DNA of 64,000 nt from Hyphomicrobiales bacterium (GTDB lineage: Bacteria; Pseudomonadota; Alphaproteobacteria; Rhizobiales; Beijerinckiaceae), in NCBI GenBank assembly GCA_900473415.1, contig UCLR01000030.1, positions 83,800-147,799 of the forward strand, given 5' to 3'. This document shows positions 37,885-48,059 of this stretch, piece after piece; within the stretch, counting starts at the first letter, position 1, and each line of letters starts with the position of its first letter. The notes below the pieces were generated by a model. It ran no database searches, had not been told where the DNA came from, and saw nothing but the letters and a program-made list of their open reading frames with translations. A program made the position numbers and the translations under genes.

Positions 37885-40800
37885 ATGCGCATCGAGCGCC
37901 GCTACACCACCGCCGGACAGTCGCCCTATGCCGCGATCCCGTTCCGTTCGGCCGTCAGCGAGATCAAGAACCCCGACGGCTCGGTCGTCTTCCGGCTGGA
38001 AGGCATCGAGGTTCCCGAAGCCTGGTCGCAGGTCGCGAGCGACGTGCTCGCGCAGAAATATTTCCGCAAGGCCGGCGTGCCGGCGCGCCTGAAGAAGGTC
38101 GAAGAGAACGACGTCCCCTCCTTCCTCTGGCGTTCCGTGCCCGACGAGGCGGCGCTGGCCGAGCTGGCTGAAGACAAGCGCTATGGCTCCGAGATCTCGT
38201 CCAAGCAGGTTTTCGACCGCCTGGCGGGCTGCTGGACCTATTGGGGCTGGAAGGGCGGCTATTTCACTTCCGAGGTGGATGCGCAGGCCTTCCATGACGA
38301 GCTGCGCTTCATGCTCGCCACCCAGCGCGTCGCGCCGAACTCGCCGCAATGGTTCAACACCGGCCTGCATTGGGCCTATGGCATCGACGGCCCGAGCCAG
38401 GGCCATTTCTACGTCGACTTCAAGACCGGTAAACTGGTGAAGTCGAAGTCGAGCTACGAGCATCCGCAGCCCCATGCCTGCTTCATCCAGGGCGTGCAGG
38501 ACGACCTCGTCAACGAGGGCGGCATCATGGACCTCTGGGTCCGCGAGGCGCGCCTGTTCAAATACGGTTCCGGCACCGGCTCCAACTTCTCGATGCTGCG
38601 CGGCGAAGGCGAGAAGCTCGCCGGCGGCGGCCGCTCGTCCGGCCTGATGTCCTTCCTCAAGATCGGTGACCGCGCGGCCGGCGCCATCAAGTCCGGCGGC
38701 ACGACGCGCCGCGCCGCCAAGATGGTCGTGGTCGACGCCGATCATCCGGATATCGAGAACTACATCGACTGGAAGGTGAAGGAAGAGCAGAAGGTCGCTG
38801 CTCTCGTCACCGGCTCCAAGACCGTCAAGAAGCACATGAAGGCCGTGCTCAAGGCCTGCGTGAACTGCGAGGGCGACGCCGACAGCTGCTTCGACCCCGA
38901 GAAGAACCCGGCCCTGAAGCGCGAGATCAAGCTCGCCCGCCGCGCGCTCGTCCCGGACAACTACATCAAGCGCGTCATCCAGTTCGCCCGGCAGGGCTAC
39001 AAGGACATCTCCTTCGACACCTATGACACAGACTGGGATTCCGACGCCTACCTCACCGTCTCGGGCCAGAACTCGAACAACTCGGTCTCGCTGCAGGACG
39101 ACTTCCTGCGCGCCGTCGAGACCGATGGCGACTGGAACCTGACCGCCCGCACCACCGGCAAGACCGTCAAGACCCTGAAGGCCCGCGACCTCTGGGAGAA
39201 GATCGGCTACGCCGCCTGGGCCTCGGCCGATCCGGGCCTGCACTTCAACTCGACGATGAACGACTGGCACACCTGCCCGGCTTCCGGCCGGATCCGGGCG
39301 TCCAACCCGTGCTCCGAGTACATGTTCCTCGACGACACGGCCTGCAACCTGGCCTCGGCCAACCTGCTGCAGTTCTACGACACCGAAACCAAGTCCTTCG
39401 ACGTCGCCGCTTACGAGCATCTCTGCCGGCTCTGGACCGTCGTGCTCGAGATCTCGGTGACGATGGCGCAGTTCCCGAGCCGCGAGATCGCCGAGCTCTC
39501 CTATGAGTACCGCACACTCGGCCTCGGCTATGCCAATATCGGCGGCCTGCTGATGACCATGGGCCTCGGCTACGACTCCGAGGAAGGCCGCGCACTGGCC
39601 GGCGCGCTCACAGCGATCATGACCGGCGTCGCCTATGCGACCTCGGCCGAGATGGCAGGCGAGCTCGGCCCCTTCCCCGGCTACAAGAAGAACGCCAGCC
39701 ACATGCTGCGCGTCATCCGCAACCACCGCACGGCGGCCCACGGCCTCGCCGACGGCTATGAGGGCCTGAGCGTCACCCCGGTCCCGCTCGACCATGCGAC
39801 GCTGGCCCGCCTCGGAGGCTCGGCCGTCACCATGGCGGAGCGCTCACGCGCCGTCTGGGACGAGGCTCTCGAGCAGGGCAAGCGCCACGGCTACCGCAAC
39901 GCCCAGGCGACCGTGATCGCGCCGACCGGCACGATCGGCCTCGTCATGGACTGCGATACCACCGGCATCGAGCCCGACTTCGCGCTGGTGAAGTTCAAGA
40001 AGCTCGCCGGCGGCGGCTACTTCAAGATCATCAATCGCGCCGTTCCCGACGCGCTCCGCGCGCTCGGCTACCGCGAAGCCGACATCGCAGAGATCGAGGC
40101 CTATGCCGTCGGCCACGGCTCGATGAAGCAGGCGCCGGGCGTCAATCCCTCGACGCTCCGCGCCAAGGGCTTCACCGACGAGAAGATCGAGGCGGTCGAG
40201 AAGGGGCTGAAGAGCGCCTTCGACATCAAATTCGTCTTCAATAGGTGGACGCTGGGCGAGGACTTCCTGACCGGCACGCTCAACGTCCCGGCCGAGAAGC
40301 TGAACGACATGTCGTTCGAGCTCCTGCCCTTCCTCGGCTTCACCAAGGCCGAGATCGAGGCCGCTAACGTCCATGTCTGCGGCGCGATGACGCTGGAAGG
40401 CGCCCCGCACCTCAAGACCGAGCACTACAACGTCTTCGACTGCGCCAACCCCTGCGGCCGCATCGGCAAGCGCTACCTCTCAGTCGAAAGCCACATCCGC
40501 ATGATGGCGGCGGCGCAGCCCTTCATCTCGGGCGCGATCTCCAAGACCATCAACATGCCCAACGATGCCACGGTCGAGGACTGCAAGAGCGCCTATATGC
40601 TCTCCTGGAAGCTGGCGCTGAAGGCGAACGCCCTCTACCGCGACGGCTCCAAGCTCTCGCAGCCGCTGAACTCGGCCCTCATCTCGGACGATGAGGACGA
40701 GGCCGACGACGCCGTGGAGACGCTGGTCGCCCAGCCGATGGCGGCCCGCGCCACCCAGATCTCGGAGAAGATCGTCGAGCGCATCGTCGAGCGCATCGAG

Positions 40801-41610
40801 CGCAAGCGCGAGCGCGAGAAGATGCCGGATCGCCGCACCGGCTACATCCAGAAGGCCACCGTCGGCGGCCACAAGGTCTATGTCCACACCGGCGAGTACT
40901 CCGACGGGCGCCTCGGCGAGATCTTCATCGACATGCACAAGGAGGGCGCGGCCTTCCGGGCAATGATGAACAACTTCGCCATCGCGGTCTCGCTCGGCCT
41001 GCAATACGGCGTGCCGCTGGAGGAGTATGTCGAGGCCTTCACCTTCACGCGCTTCGAGCCCTCGGGCTTCGTCGCCGGCAACCAGTCGATCAAGAACGCG
41101 ACCTCGATCCTCGACTATGTCTTCCGCGAGCTGGCGATCTCCTATCTTGGCCGCAACGACCTCGCCCATGTCGATCCTTCCGAGATCGGCCATGACGTGA
41201 TCGGCGGCGGCGTCGGCCAGGACAAGGCGCCGGATGCGGCGGCTCCGATCGTATCGACCCCCCTCGCCTCGACGGGTTTCCGCCGCGGCAAGCCGATCAA
41301 TCTGCTCGCCATCCAGGGCGGCATCGGCGCCAATGACGCGGTCGCCCGCGCCTCGGCTCCCGCGATCGGCCTCGCCACCGCCGGCGCCACCGCTCTGAAG
41401 GAGGAGCCGGAAGCTTATGGCGAAGCGGAGATGGCCAAGCTCGGCTTCTCGGCCCCAGCTGCGCAGCCGACCCAGTCCGAACGCCGGGCTGAAGCGATCA
41501 TGAAGGGCTATGTGGGCGACAGCTGCGGCGAGTGCGGCAACTTCACGCTGGTGCGCAACGGCACCTGCCTGAAGTGCAACACCTGCGGTAGCACAACCGG
41601 CTGCTCATAG
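37885..41610 (+). CDS. nrdJ: Adenosylcobalamin-dependent ribonucleoside-diphosphate reductase (class II)
   Basis: NrdJ reduces ribonucleotides to deoxyribonucleotides using a radical from adenosylcobalamin, so it needs no oxygen and no second radical subunit. The 1241-residue protein has [13 protein letters not shown] (first active-site Cys), [21 protein letters not shown] (catalytic Asn-Cys-Glu) and [30 protein letters not shown]-terminal Cys-rich tail ([21 protein letters not shown]) re-reduces the active site or binds zinc. The size is that of the long alphaproteobacterial class II enzymes. ATG 37885 (MRIERRY) was chosen over an ATG six codons upstream. No intein is seen. Confidence 0.96.
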   Translation: MRIERRYTTAGQSPYAAIPFRSAVSEIKNPDGSVVFRLEGIEVPEAWSQVASDVLAQKYFRKAGVPARLKKVEENDVPSFLWRSVPDEAALAELAEDKRYGSEISSKQVFDRLAGCWTYWGWKGGYFTSEVDAQAFHDELRFMLATQRVAPNSPQWFNTGLHWAYGIDGPSQGHFYVDFKTGKLVKSKSSYEHPQPHACFIQGVQDDLVNEGGIMDLWVREARLFKYGSGTGSNFSMLRGEGEKLAGGGRSSGLMSFLKIGDRAAGAIKSGGTTRRAAKMVVVDADHPDIENYIDWKVKEEQKVAALVTGSKTVKKHMKAVLKACVNCEGDADSCFDPEKNPALKREIKLARRALVPDNYIKRVIQFARQGYKDISFDTYDTDWDSDAYLTVSGQNSNNSVSLQDDFLRAVETDGDWNLTARTTGKTVKTLKARDLWEKIGYAAWASADPGLHFNSTMNDWHTCPASGRIRASNPCSEYMFLDDTACNLASANLLQFYDTETKSFDVAAYEHLCRLWTVVLEISVTMAQFPSREIAELSYEYRTLGLGYANIGGLLMTMGLGYDSEEGRALAGALTAIMTGVAYATSAEMAGELGPFPGYKKNASHMLRVIRNHRTAAHGLADGYEGLSVTPVPLDHATLARLGGSAVTMAERSRAVWDEALEQGKRHGYRNAQATVIAPTGTIGLVMDCDTTGIEPDFALVKFKKLAGGGYFKIINRAVPDALRALGYREADIAEIEAYAVGHGSMKQAPGVNPSTLRAKGFTDEKIEAVEKGLKSAFDIKFVFNRWTLGEDFLTGTLNVPAEKLNDMSFELLPFLGFTKAEIEAANVHVCGAMTLEGAPHLKTEHYNVFDCANPCGRIGKRYLSVESHIRMMAAAQPFISGAISKTINMPNDATVEDCKSAYMLSWKLALKANALYRDGSKLSQPLNSALISDDEDEADDAVETLVAQPMAARATQISEKIVERIVERIERKREREKMPDRRTGYIQKATVGGHKVYVHTGEYSDGRLGEIFIDMHKEGAAFRAMMNNFAIAVSLGLQYGVPLEEYVEAFTFTRFEPSGFVAGNQSIKNATSILDYVFRELAISYLGRNDLAHVDPSEIGHDVIGGGVGQDKAPDAAAPIVSTPLASTGFRRGKPINLLAIQGGIGANDAVARASAPAIGLATAGATALKEEPEAYGEAEMAKLGFSAPAAQPTQSERRAEAIMKGYVGDSCGECGNFTLVRNGTCLKCNTCGSTTGCS

Positions 41611-42145
41611 TATGCCGAGTTGATTGAAGGCGGACCAAAGTTCTGCACCTAGCAGCCAAAGTTTTGTTCGAGCCTTGGCTGCTCGATCGCCGGGAAGTGG
41701 GACACGGATAAGTTGCAGCCTCAGTTCTGCGAGTAATTCGTGCCTCGACGGCAGACCAAGTCCGCCTCCTCCAGAAGACCCCGCCGCCGACCAGCGGCGG
41801 GCCGAAACCCGAGACGTACGGATTGATCAGCGCGACGAAGAGCCCCGTTGCCCCGCGTGGGCCTGCATCAGGTGGCCGACGTGGCGAAGAACACTGGTGA
41901 TGGATTTCGACGGGGAGCGGTGAGCTCACGCGCCCCAATGGCCAATGGCAGAAACCAGACGAGGGCGCGGGGCACTTGATGACGGTGGAGCAATAGCCCG
42001 GACCCTGGAAGAGCGTTGCCGAGGAGCCTGACGGCTGAAATGCCCCGAAGTCCCCTGAGAACTGGGACAAATAGGCGCGAGGTTGACACCTCCCCGGGCT
42101 ACCTCGAGAAGTGGCTTCCAATCCGAAGGGATGGACCATGACTGC
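41611..42145. other. Non-coding stretch between nrdJ and the IS3 remnant
   Basis: No gene is supported. Two hairpins are visible: GCAGCCAA with TTGGCTGC at 41652-41682, a possible nrdJ terminator without T-run, and CCCGCCGC with GCGGCGGG at 41780-41801. The rest looks like decayed DNA of unknown origin next to the mobile element. Confidence 0.45.
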
Positions 42146-42770
42146 TGACCTGAGACCCCTTTCGCCTCCGGTCTGAGGGAGAGTCCTGAGTTTCATTTCT
42201 GGCCCTAGGCGGCCTGTTTTTCCAGCATGGATTTGAGGGCGAACTCGGCGGGCGTCATGTGGCCGAGGGCCGAGTGTGGTCGGTGGCGGTTATAACCCTC
42301 CTTCCATGAGGTGATGGCGCTGCGGGCCTCTGCGAGCGTCGAGAACAGCGTGTCGTTGAGACACTCGTCCCGGAAGCGCCCGTTGAAGCTCTCGACGAAG
42401 GCGTTCTGCGTCGGCTTGCCCGGGGCGATATAGTGCCATTCGACGCCGGTCTCCCGGCACCAGCGCAGGATCGCCATCGAGGTGAGCTCGGTGCCATTGT
42501 CGGAAACGACCGTATCCGGCCGGCCGCGCAGGCGAATGACGCCATTCAGTTCGCGAGCCACGCGCAGGCCCGAGAGCGAGGTGTCGGCGACGAGTGCCAG
42601 GCACTCGCGTGTGTAGTCGTCGACGATGGCGAGCACTCGGAAGCGGCGACCGTCAGTGATCGTGTCGGAGCGAAAATCGAGGCTCCAGCGCGCGTTGGCC
42701 CGATCAGGCACGAACATGGGCCTGCGCGTGCCCAATGCCCGTTTGCGGCCGCCACGCCGGCGCACCCTTC
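42146..42770 (-). mobile_element. IS3-family insertion sequence remnant, one end missing
   Basis: The sequence from TGACCTGAGACCCC at 42146 inward looks like the terminal region of an IS3-family element, and the 3' part of its transposase OrfB ends 59 bp inside it. The element stops abruptly near 42770, where transposase similarity breaks and unrelated coding sequence of opposite orientation begins. OrfA, the N-terminal half of OrfB and the other inverted repeat are missing. It was therefore truncated by deletion or by recombination at its left end. It cannot move on its own. Confidence 0.75.
42205..42765 (-). pseudogene. IS3-family transposase OrfB, C-terminal catalytic part
   Basis: The 186 residues are the integrase-like core of an IS3 OrfB. 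The DDE residues are all present: Asp in [10 protein letters not shown], Asp in [11 protein letters not shown] and Glu in [17 protein letters not shown]. The end, [19 protein letters not shown], is typical. Complete OrfB proteins are about 270-300 residues and are made by frameshift from OrfA. The N-terminal third and OrfA are gone, so this is a dead fragment even though its catalytic triad is intact. Confidence 0.85.
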
Positions 42771-42783
42771 CTACTTAGCCAAC

Positions 42784-43413
42784 GCACCCATTCACGCACG
42801 AAATCGATCAAGGGCGGTCAACCGCAAGGTCAGCGGCTCGGGGATGGTCGGCAACGTCGATATCCTCATGGGGGCATTCTCAAAGACCTTTGCGTCGCCC
42901 GGTGGGTTCGTGACTTGCAATGATCTGGGGCTGAAGTTCGCCCTGCGTTCGAGCTGCGGGCCTTCTACCTTCACCAATGCGATGACACCGATCCAGGCCG
43001 CGGTGATCGATGCAGCGCTCACCATCGTCGATAGCCCAGAAGGTGACGAGCGACGCATTCGATTGATGGGGAATGCGACACATCTGCGGGATGGACTGGT
43101 TTCTGCGGGCTTCACCGTTATGGGCCTGCCCAGCGCGATCGTTCCTGTCATCCTCGGCAACGCTTCGATTTCTAGGCTCATGACGAGGTATGCAGCCGAG
43201 GCGGGCGGCATCACCAACCTTGTCGAGTTTCCCGCTGTCGCCCGCAATGCCTGCCGCTGGCGCATGCAGGTGATGGCCGATCACAGCGATCGCGAGATCC
43301 GCTCGATGCTCGAAGTCGCTATGACTGCGCGCGAAAGAGCTATTGTTTTCGAGCGCAAGTTCGGCGAACTGGGAGCAGGGCTTTCTAAAGAAGACCGTGA
43401 GCTGGTCGAATAA
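42784..43413 (+). pseudogene. Alpha-oxoamine synthase-like PLP enzyme, 5'-truncated
   Basis: About 195 residues resemble the C-terminal half of the alpha-oxoamine synthase group (8-amino-7-oxononanoate synthase, serine palmitoyltransferase, 5-aminolevulinate synthase). The PLP Lys is in NVDILMGAFSKTFASPGGFV, and VTCNDLGLKFALRSSCGPSTFTNAMTPIQAA follows. Full enzymes have about 400 residues. The missing 5' half begins where the IS3 remnant ends, so a rearrangement at the IS probably removed it. The open frame runs on into antisense transposase sequence, which is not a genuine N-terminus. Confidence 0.72.
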
Positions 43414-44033
43414 GCCCTCAGCCCCAAGAGCGCGCAGCTCCCCAAAGCTGAAGTTCTATTTGTCCGCAAAGGGTCGGGGAGCGATCAGAACCAGAGATCG
43501 TCTCGGCGGTAGTGCCTTAGTTTGATTTGGGCGGATTATCCGGAAGGCTCTCGTATAAGCTGTGGACCGCCTGCTCAAAGTTCGAAAGGGGCCTTTGATC
43601 GCAGAACGCTCGCAAACGCTGTTTCTGCGAAGCAGTTGGTATTCCCATCAGATTACGTGTCGGCTCGTTCCGGAGGCGCATTGGTACGCTTATCGCGGAC
43701 ATGTAGCCCTGTGCCCAAGAAAAAACTGAGTCTCAGTGGGGCCAGGGTTTCGTCGATAAGCCTCGGCGAATTCAGCACAAAAAATCACCCACGGCCCTGC
43801 GATCACCGGGGGCTTGCGCCACCGCATCAATTGGTAGCAACCGATAAGAACAGTGCTGATAGCGTGTGGCGCATGAGCGTTCTTTGCCAAATATTTAGCG
43901 CTGCGAAGGAAAGGCCCCCAAGGGGGCGTAGCCTGACGTTCCCAAGGCCTCGAAAGGGTAGGCACGAGAATTCCGCAATGTCGATCTACTCGGAATCCCC
44001 CGTCTGACAATGTGCAGGGCTTCACATTGAGGT
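43414..44033. other. Non-coding accessory stretch
   Basis: No gene is supported; open frames here have atypical composition and no recognisable motif. A short hairpin, GCCCCC-AA-GGGGGC, lies at 43914-43927, and an ATTCCG/CGGAAT inverted repeat at about 43971-43996. It is probably relic DNA of the IS-bearing segment. Confidence 0.45.
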
Positions 44034-44600
44034 TTAGGCCACAGAGCCTCGTGTGTCCTCGCTAGTCTTGTATCTTTGGATCTCAACGTGGGCGACATCT
44101 TTAGGAGTCCATCTGCCACCCCATACTAGTCCCACCGTATTAGCGATCGCTCCGAGATCGTTCCAGAATGGGTGATTTAGGTTTTTGCAGGGACCGAGCC
44201 ACATCCATCTTTTATCGACGATGTCCACAGCCTCTCCCTGAATTGAATAAGATCCGTGCTCGCTTAACATCTTAGCAACCGGGGTGTATATTTTTGAATT
44301 AGGCCTCTTGCTTTGAATTGAACCTAATACGTGAAGGCTGTTCATAATTTTACTATGTCCAGCTTTAACTATTTTTGCCTGCTCTTCTTTTGTCCGTGAT
44401 GCATGGTAAATAACCGGACGCCACCCCTTCCCGGCAAGATAGGATAGTATTATATTCACGTAGTTTTTCATCTCGAGGCTGCATTTTTCATACTCTGCCG
44501 CCGACCGTCTTTCTAAACTATCCTCTTGCCTTTTTTGGCGTTCTTTTGCCTTTTTTTCAATGTCTTTGGCCGCAGAAGCCAAATCCGACAGAGCATTCAT
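44034..44600 (-). CDS. M15-family (VanY / phage endolysin-like) peptidase
   Basis: This 188-residue protein has an N-terminal charged helix with coiled-coil character (DIEKKAKERQKRQEDSLERRSAAEYEKC), then an M15 peptidase domain. Likely zinc ligands are the His in SLHVLG, the Asp in GEAVDIVDK and the His in DVAHVEIQRY, the spacing seen in D-Ala-D-Ala carboxypeptidases and L-Ala-D-Glu endolysins. There is no signal peptide. ATG 44600 was chosen for GAGGA upstream and the start of the helix. Its base composition is clearly more AT-rich than neighbouring genes, suggesting phage or foreign origin. No holin or other phage gene is adjacent. Confidence 0.75.
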   Translation of the reverse strand: MNALSDLASAAKDIEKKAKERQKRQEDSLERRSAAEYEKCSLEMKNYVNIILSYLAGKGWRPVIYHASRTKEEQAKIVKAGHSKIMNSLHVLGSIQSKRPNSKIYTPVAKMLSEHGSYSIQGEAVDIVDKRWMWLGPCKNLNHPFWNDLGAIANTVGLVWGGRWTPKDVAHVEIQRYKTSEDTRGSVA

Positions 44601-45366
44601 AGCTGAGTCCTCACCGTGATTGCGACTGTCTCTTGCAGGGATCCGGCGCCAATGTGCCCAAGAGCTCGGTTGCAGGCATCGGTAAAGGTTCGGATTGGCC
44701 TGCCCGAATGTGCAATCGTGTCTGATTGCGGCCGCTGGCGCAAACCGTCCTGCCAAGCGCGTTGAACGGCCCTATAGCGGACGTTCCTAAGGTCGCAAGA
44801 GGGTCGAGGGCCGCCACCCCGAACCAGAGCCGGGAACATCCGCTACCGGGCAGTGGACCAATGTCTGGTTCTGGCGCGGCCCAGCCTTGAGGCTCTGCGC
44901 GTTCCACGCAACCGCCTTGGGTTGCTAGCGAATAATGCTAACCATCAATGACGCGGCGGCAACAGCGTCGAAGGATTCACCAACTCCTGGAGGACCAAAC
45001 CACGTTCCTCTAGAAGGGCTTCGAGCAATGGCCTCAACTCACTCAGGCTCTCGACCATCCGCCGGAAAGTGATCGACCGCGGTCTAATGCGCGCCAAACG
45101 GATCGGCGACGGCTTAGCGCCAGGTGCCATCGCAACTGCGAACTATGCCGGCCACCTCCTCGCGAGGAACGTCTGTGGTGCTGATGAGCTGGGCACTGCT
45201 GAATCATTTAGGTGGACCTCTCAAGAAGAGTCCTCAGACCGTCACCCAATGTCGAAAGAGTCGGCATGAAGAGCGAAGTCAGGGCGTGTCGGACTTGGTC
45301 CATCGCACCCGGTGCCCTCGTGCTGCACTTAACTGCATCGAAAGCTTCTCATACTATCGGGACCTC
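44601..45366. other. Non-coding accessory stretch
   Basis: No gene is supported with confidence. A 61-codon frame at 44945-45130 (- strand) encodes an amphipathic-looking segment (VESLSELRPLLEALLEERG) but has no ribosome site. The promoter and leader of the downstream diguanylate cyclase should lie in the last 200 bp. Confidence 0.4.
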
Positions 45367-47100
45367 ATGTCTTGGGGTGGTTTTCGAGAGAGTATTCTGG
45401 CGGCCTTGCTGCTTCTAGGGGGGCTTGCGCATCTTGGCCCCGGATCGGCTAACGCGGCTGATTACACCGATATTCACAGCTCCTGCTGGGCGTCTGGCAG
45501 CATCTCGGAAGAGGTGGTCACCATAGCTCGGTCAGCCGAGCGATGGCTCTGTGCCGATCAAAAGTTTTCCATTGCTGCGGAGCGGGTGCTGCTTCGTTTC
45601 GAGATCGGCGCCGACGATAGCCCTCCCCGATATTTTCTCTCAAGGCGGAGCGCACTCAAGGGGGTGCACCTGCTTGCGATCGACCAGGACGGCGCAGTTC
45701 GGCAAACCTTCGTCGCCGCGGCCGCCTTGGCCAGTTCAATGGTTGGCGGGTACTTCAAGGCTTCCCTACCGGAAGTGACACACGCGACACGGCAGATCGT
45801 CGTCGCAATTGACCTGCCGAGCCACCGGATGACCCTGGAGAGGGCACATTTGACGTCGATCGATGCCGTTGGCGGCGGCATGGAGGACATGCGGCTCCTG
45901 CTGATTGTAGCGGGGCTTGCAGGCATGCTCCTCATGCCCCTGCTCTTCAATGCGGCATTCTATCGAATCCTGCGTGAGCCTTTCGTCCTCTGGCACTCGG
46001 CCCTCACGCTGTCGCTTTTGATGACCATCCTGGTTTCATCGGGGCTCTCGGTTGCATTTTTCGATCCGCCTGCGATGACGTTGAGCTGGATGACGACCTT
46101 GATCTTCGGGATCACCGTCGCGTCAGGAGCCATGTTCACCTACAGCTTCATCGAACCAGGTCTGATGCATCCGGTGCTTCGGCGGCTGCTGCCCTATTGT
46201 GCGGCATGGGCAATATTCCTGGCCACGTTTCATGCGACGTTTCCGTTCATTGCCCGGCCCATACAATCGAGCGCATACACGGCTGCGTTTGCGCCGATCC
46301 TCGCCGTGTTCTTATTCTCGATGGTCGATGCATTACGCAGCGGAAGCCGCGCCGCGAAATTTCAGGCTATTGGATACTCGCCATTGGTACTGGTCGGACT
46401 GATTCGTCTGGTGAGCGGGGTTATTCCTTGGTTCCACAATGCCGATGCCATGCTGATGTTTTTCATCGGCTGTCTATGCGAAGTGCTCTTCACGACGCTT
46501 GGCGTAGCTGACCGCTTCGTGACCATGAAGCGCGAGCGAGATCGCGCACGCACTGAAGCCGATTTGCTTGAACGGCTTTCCGAAACAGACCCGTTGACGG
46601 GGTTGCTCAACCGGCGCGCAATCGAGAGGCAGTTTGAGCAGCTTCGGGCGGAAGGCTTCGCCACGCTGGCCGTGATTGACCTCGATCACTTCAAAGCGAT
46701 CAACGACGCAAACGGGCATTTGGTCGGAGATGCGGTGCTCAAGGCCGCGGCCAAAGCCCTGCAGGCTGATCTGAACATTCTAGCATACCGCTTCGGCGGA
46801 GAAGAATTCATGCTCCTCCTACGCGGCGGGGACCCTGACATCCAGGCTGAGCGGCGGCGAAAAGCGATTCCGGCAATTGTGGCCAATGCAGTCGCTGGTC
46901 TCCAACGACCTGTGACCGCCAGCATGGGTGTCGCGGAGCTTCGTGACGATGAGAGTTTTGCGAGTCTCTATGAAAGGGCCGACAAACTGCTCTACGAAGC
47001 CAAAAGCGCAGGACGAAATCGAACCCGGAGTGCCATCAGGTTGATGGAGGCGCAGGGGGGCCGAACGAATGCCGCTGGTTGCATAGGCAGAAGGGTGTAA
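45367..47100 (+). CDS. Membrane diguanylate cyclase, 7TMR-DISM sensor plus GGDEF
   Basis: This 577-residue protein has a signal peptide (ILAALLLLGGLAHLGPGSANAADY), a periplasmic beta-rich 7TMR-DISM extracellular domain (to about residue 175), seven membrane helices (about 180-385), a short coiled linker (MKRERDRARTEADLLERLSE) and a C-terminal GGDEF domain. The catalytic motif is GGEEF with DPLTGLLNRRA, so it should make c-di-GMP from two GTP. No RxxD inhibitory site is present five residues before GGEEF, suggesting no product inhibition of that kind. ATG 45367 begins the signal peptide; the frame is open further upstream without meaning. Confidence 0.88.
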   Translation: MSWGGFRESILAALLLLGGLAHLGPGSANAADYTDIHSSCWASGSISEEVVTIARSAERWLCADQKFSIAAERVLLRFEIGADDSPPRYFLSRRSALKGVHLLAIDQDGAVRQTFVAAAALASSMVGGYFKASLPEVTHATRQIVVAIDLPSHRMTLERAHLTSIDAVGGGMEDMRLLLIVAGLAGMLLMPLLFNAAFYRILREPFVLWHSALTLSLLMTILVSSGLSVAFFDPPAMTLSWMTTLIFGITVASGAMFTYSFIEPGLMHPVLRRLLPYCAAWAIFLATFHATFPFIARPIQSSAYTAAFAPILAVFLFSMVDALRSGSRAAKFQAIGYSPLVLVGLIRLVSGVIPWFHNADAMLMFFIGCLCEVLFTTLGVADRFVTMKRERDRARTEADLLERLSETDPLTGLLNRRAIERQFEQLRAEGFATLAVIDLDHFKAINDANGHLVGDAVLKAAAKALQADLNILAYRFGGEEFMLLLRGGDPDIQAERRRKAIPAIVANAVAGLQRPVTASMGVAELRDDESFASLYERADKLLYEAKSAGRNRTRSAIRLMEAQGGRTNAAGCIGRRV

Positions 47101-47638
47101 CCGCAGAACCGACAGCTCTTGAGAGCAATCGCGGCACTGCGACCATGAACCAGTTGGAGCCCCTCCGAAACCTTCAACCTTGACCGTGCTCGGGGAAATC
47201 GGATCGCTTCGGCCAGATTGAGACGCAATCCGATTGCGCTCTCTAATCGCGCAAGATCTGGCAGGCATGGTCCTGATCGGTTGATGGGCCAAGTCACGTT
47301 GACATGATCAGGACAGCGAAGAGCCTTCTCAGGAAACAGAATCGCCCGTCTCGACGCATGGTCACCAGCGAGCTTGGCTCCCCCATATTCCTCTGCTCGG
47401 TTCATCGAACGACGTCGCGACCGACAAGACGCTGATGGAAGGATCTTTTCCGATGCTCGCTGCGGGCGGGAAGGTCCGCTCTCTGGCAGGCATCCGATGT
47501 CTGGTTATGGCGCCACGCTGACTCGAGGTATCCGGCCGTCGCAGAAGACCAGGTTGTGTCGGGATTTGCCGCTAGCCCTCTTCCCTGGGAAGATCTCCGA
47601 CACCGCCCCAAGCCGACGACGGCAGAGCAATGGCGCTC
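47101..47638. other. Non-coding stretch after the diguanylate cyclase
   Basis: No gene is supported. A 9-bp inverted repeat, GTCCTGATC with GATCAGGAC, spans 47270-47314, and a small palindrome GCAAT-CCG-ATTGC lies near 47226. The function is unknown. Confidence 0.4.
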
Positions 47639-47917
47639 TCAAGGCATATTCGCTCGCAGGATCTGAACGACAGTGCCGTCAGCGTAGGCGCCGGCCGCGA
47701 GCAACCGTGCCGCGGCGGATGTGATTGGCCCGCGATGGAGGTAAAATTGGTTCAGGCATTCTAGGTCCGTTTCGGGCTCATCAGGGCCGAGTTCGCGCAA
47801 CGTGGCATACGAGACCTGGCAAGTTGCGCGTTTCCCACCGTCAACCATAAAGAACCGGACGCACCGCTGCCAATTTCCGAGGTCGGGCGCGACGTGCTCA
47901 TCGAAGACGAAGGCCAT
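47639..47917 (-). CDS. DUF1488 domain-containing small protein
   Basis: This 92-residue protein fits DUF1488, a family of short soluble proteins of unknown function common in Proteobacteria. It has QRCVRFFMVDGGKRATCQVSYATLRELG followed by a helical half with NQFYLHRGPITSAAARLLAAGAYADGTVVQI. GGAGGGGTGAC directly before the ATG is a very good ribosome site, which supports it as a real gene in an otherwise eroded region. No partner gene is adjacent. Confidence 0.72.
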   Translation of the reverse strand: MAFVFDEHVAPDLGNWQRCVRFFMVDGGKRATCQVSYATLRELGPDEPETDLECLNQFYLHRGPITSAAARLLAAGAYADGTVVQILRANMP

Positions 47918-48059
47918 GTCACCCCTCCGACGACAGTCTGTGGGTCGTCCTGATCAGTCCGGCCATGAGTGCGGACGCGCTAGGGGCCAACTTTGACTGC
48001 GGACCTGAGTTCCAGCCCGCGATCCAATTCCGGAACTGCAGCCGGGAACGTCGGCTAGT

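Noticed and set aside
37867..39795. A 659-codon antisense frame over nrdJ, and an 878-codon one over gyrA
   Set aside because: Both are high-GC shadow frames opposite well-identified enzymes and have no recognisable domain.
42433..43413. A single 326-residue PLP enzyme starting inside the IS3 remnant
   Set aside because: The first 110 codons are antisense transposase; only the later part resembles an alpha-oxoamine synthase.
43522..44007. A 161-codon + strand frame in the accessory stretch
   Set aside because: No ribosome site, no recognisable domain, and unusual residue composition.
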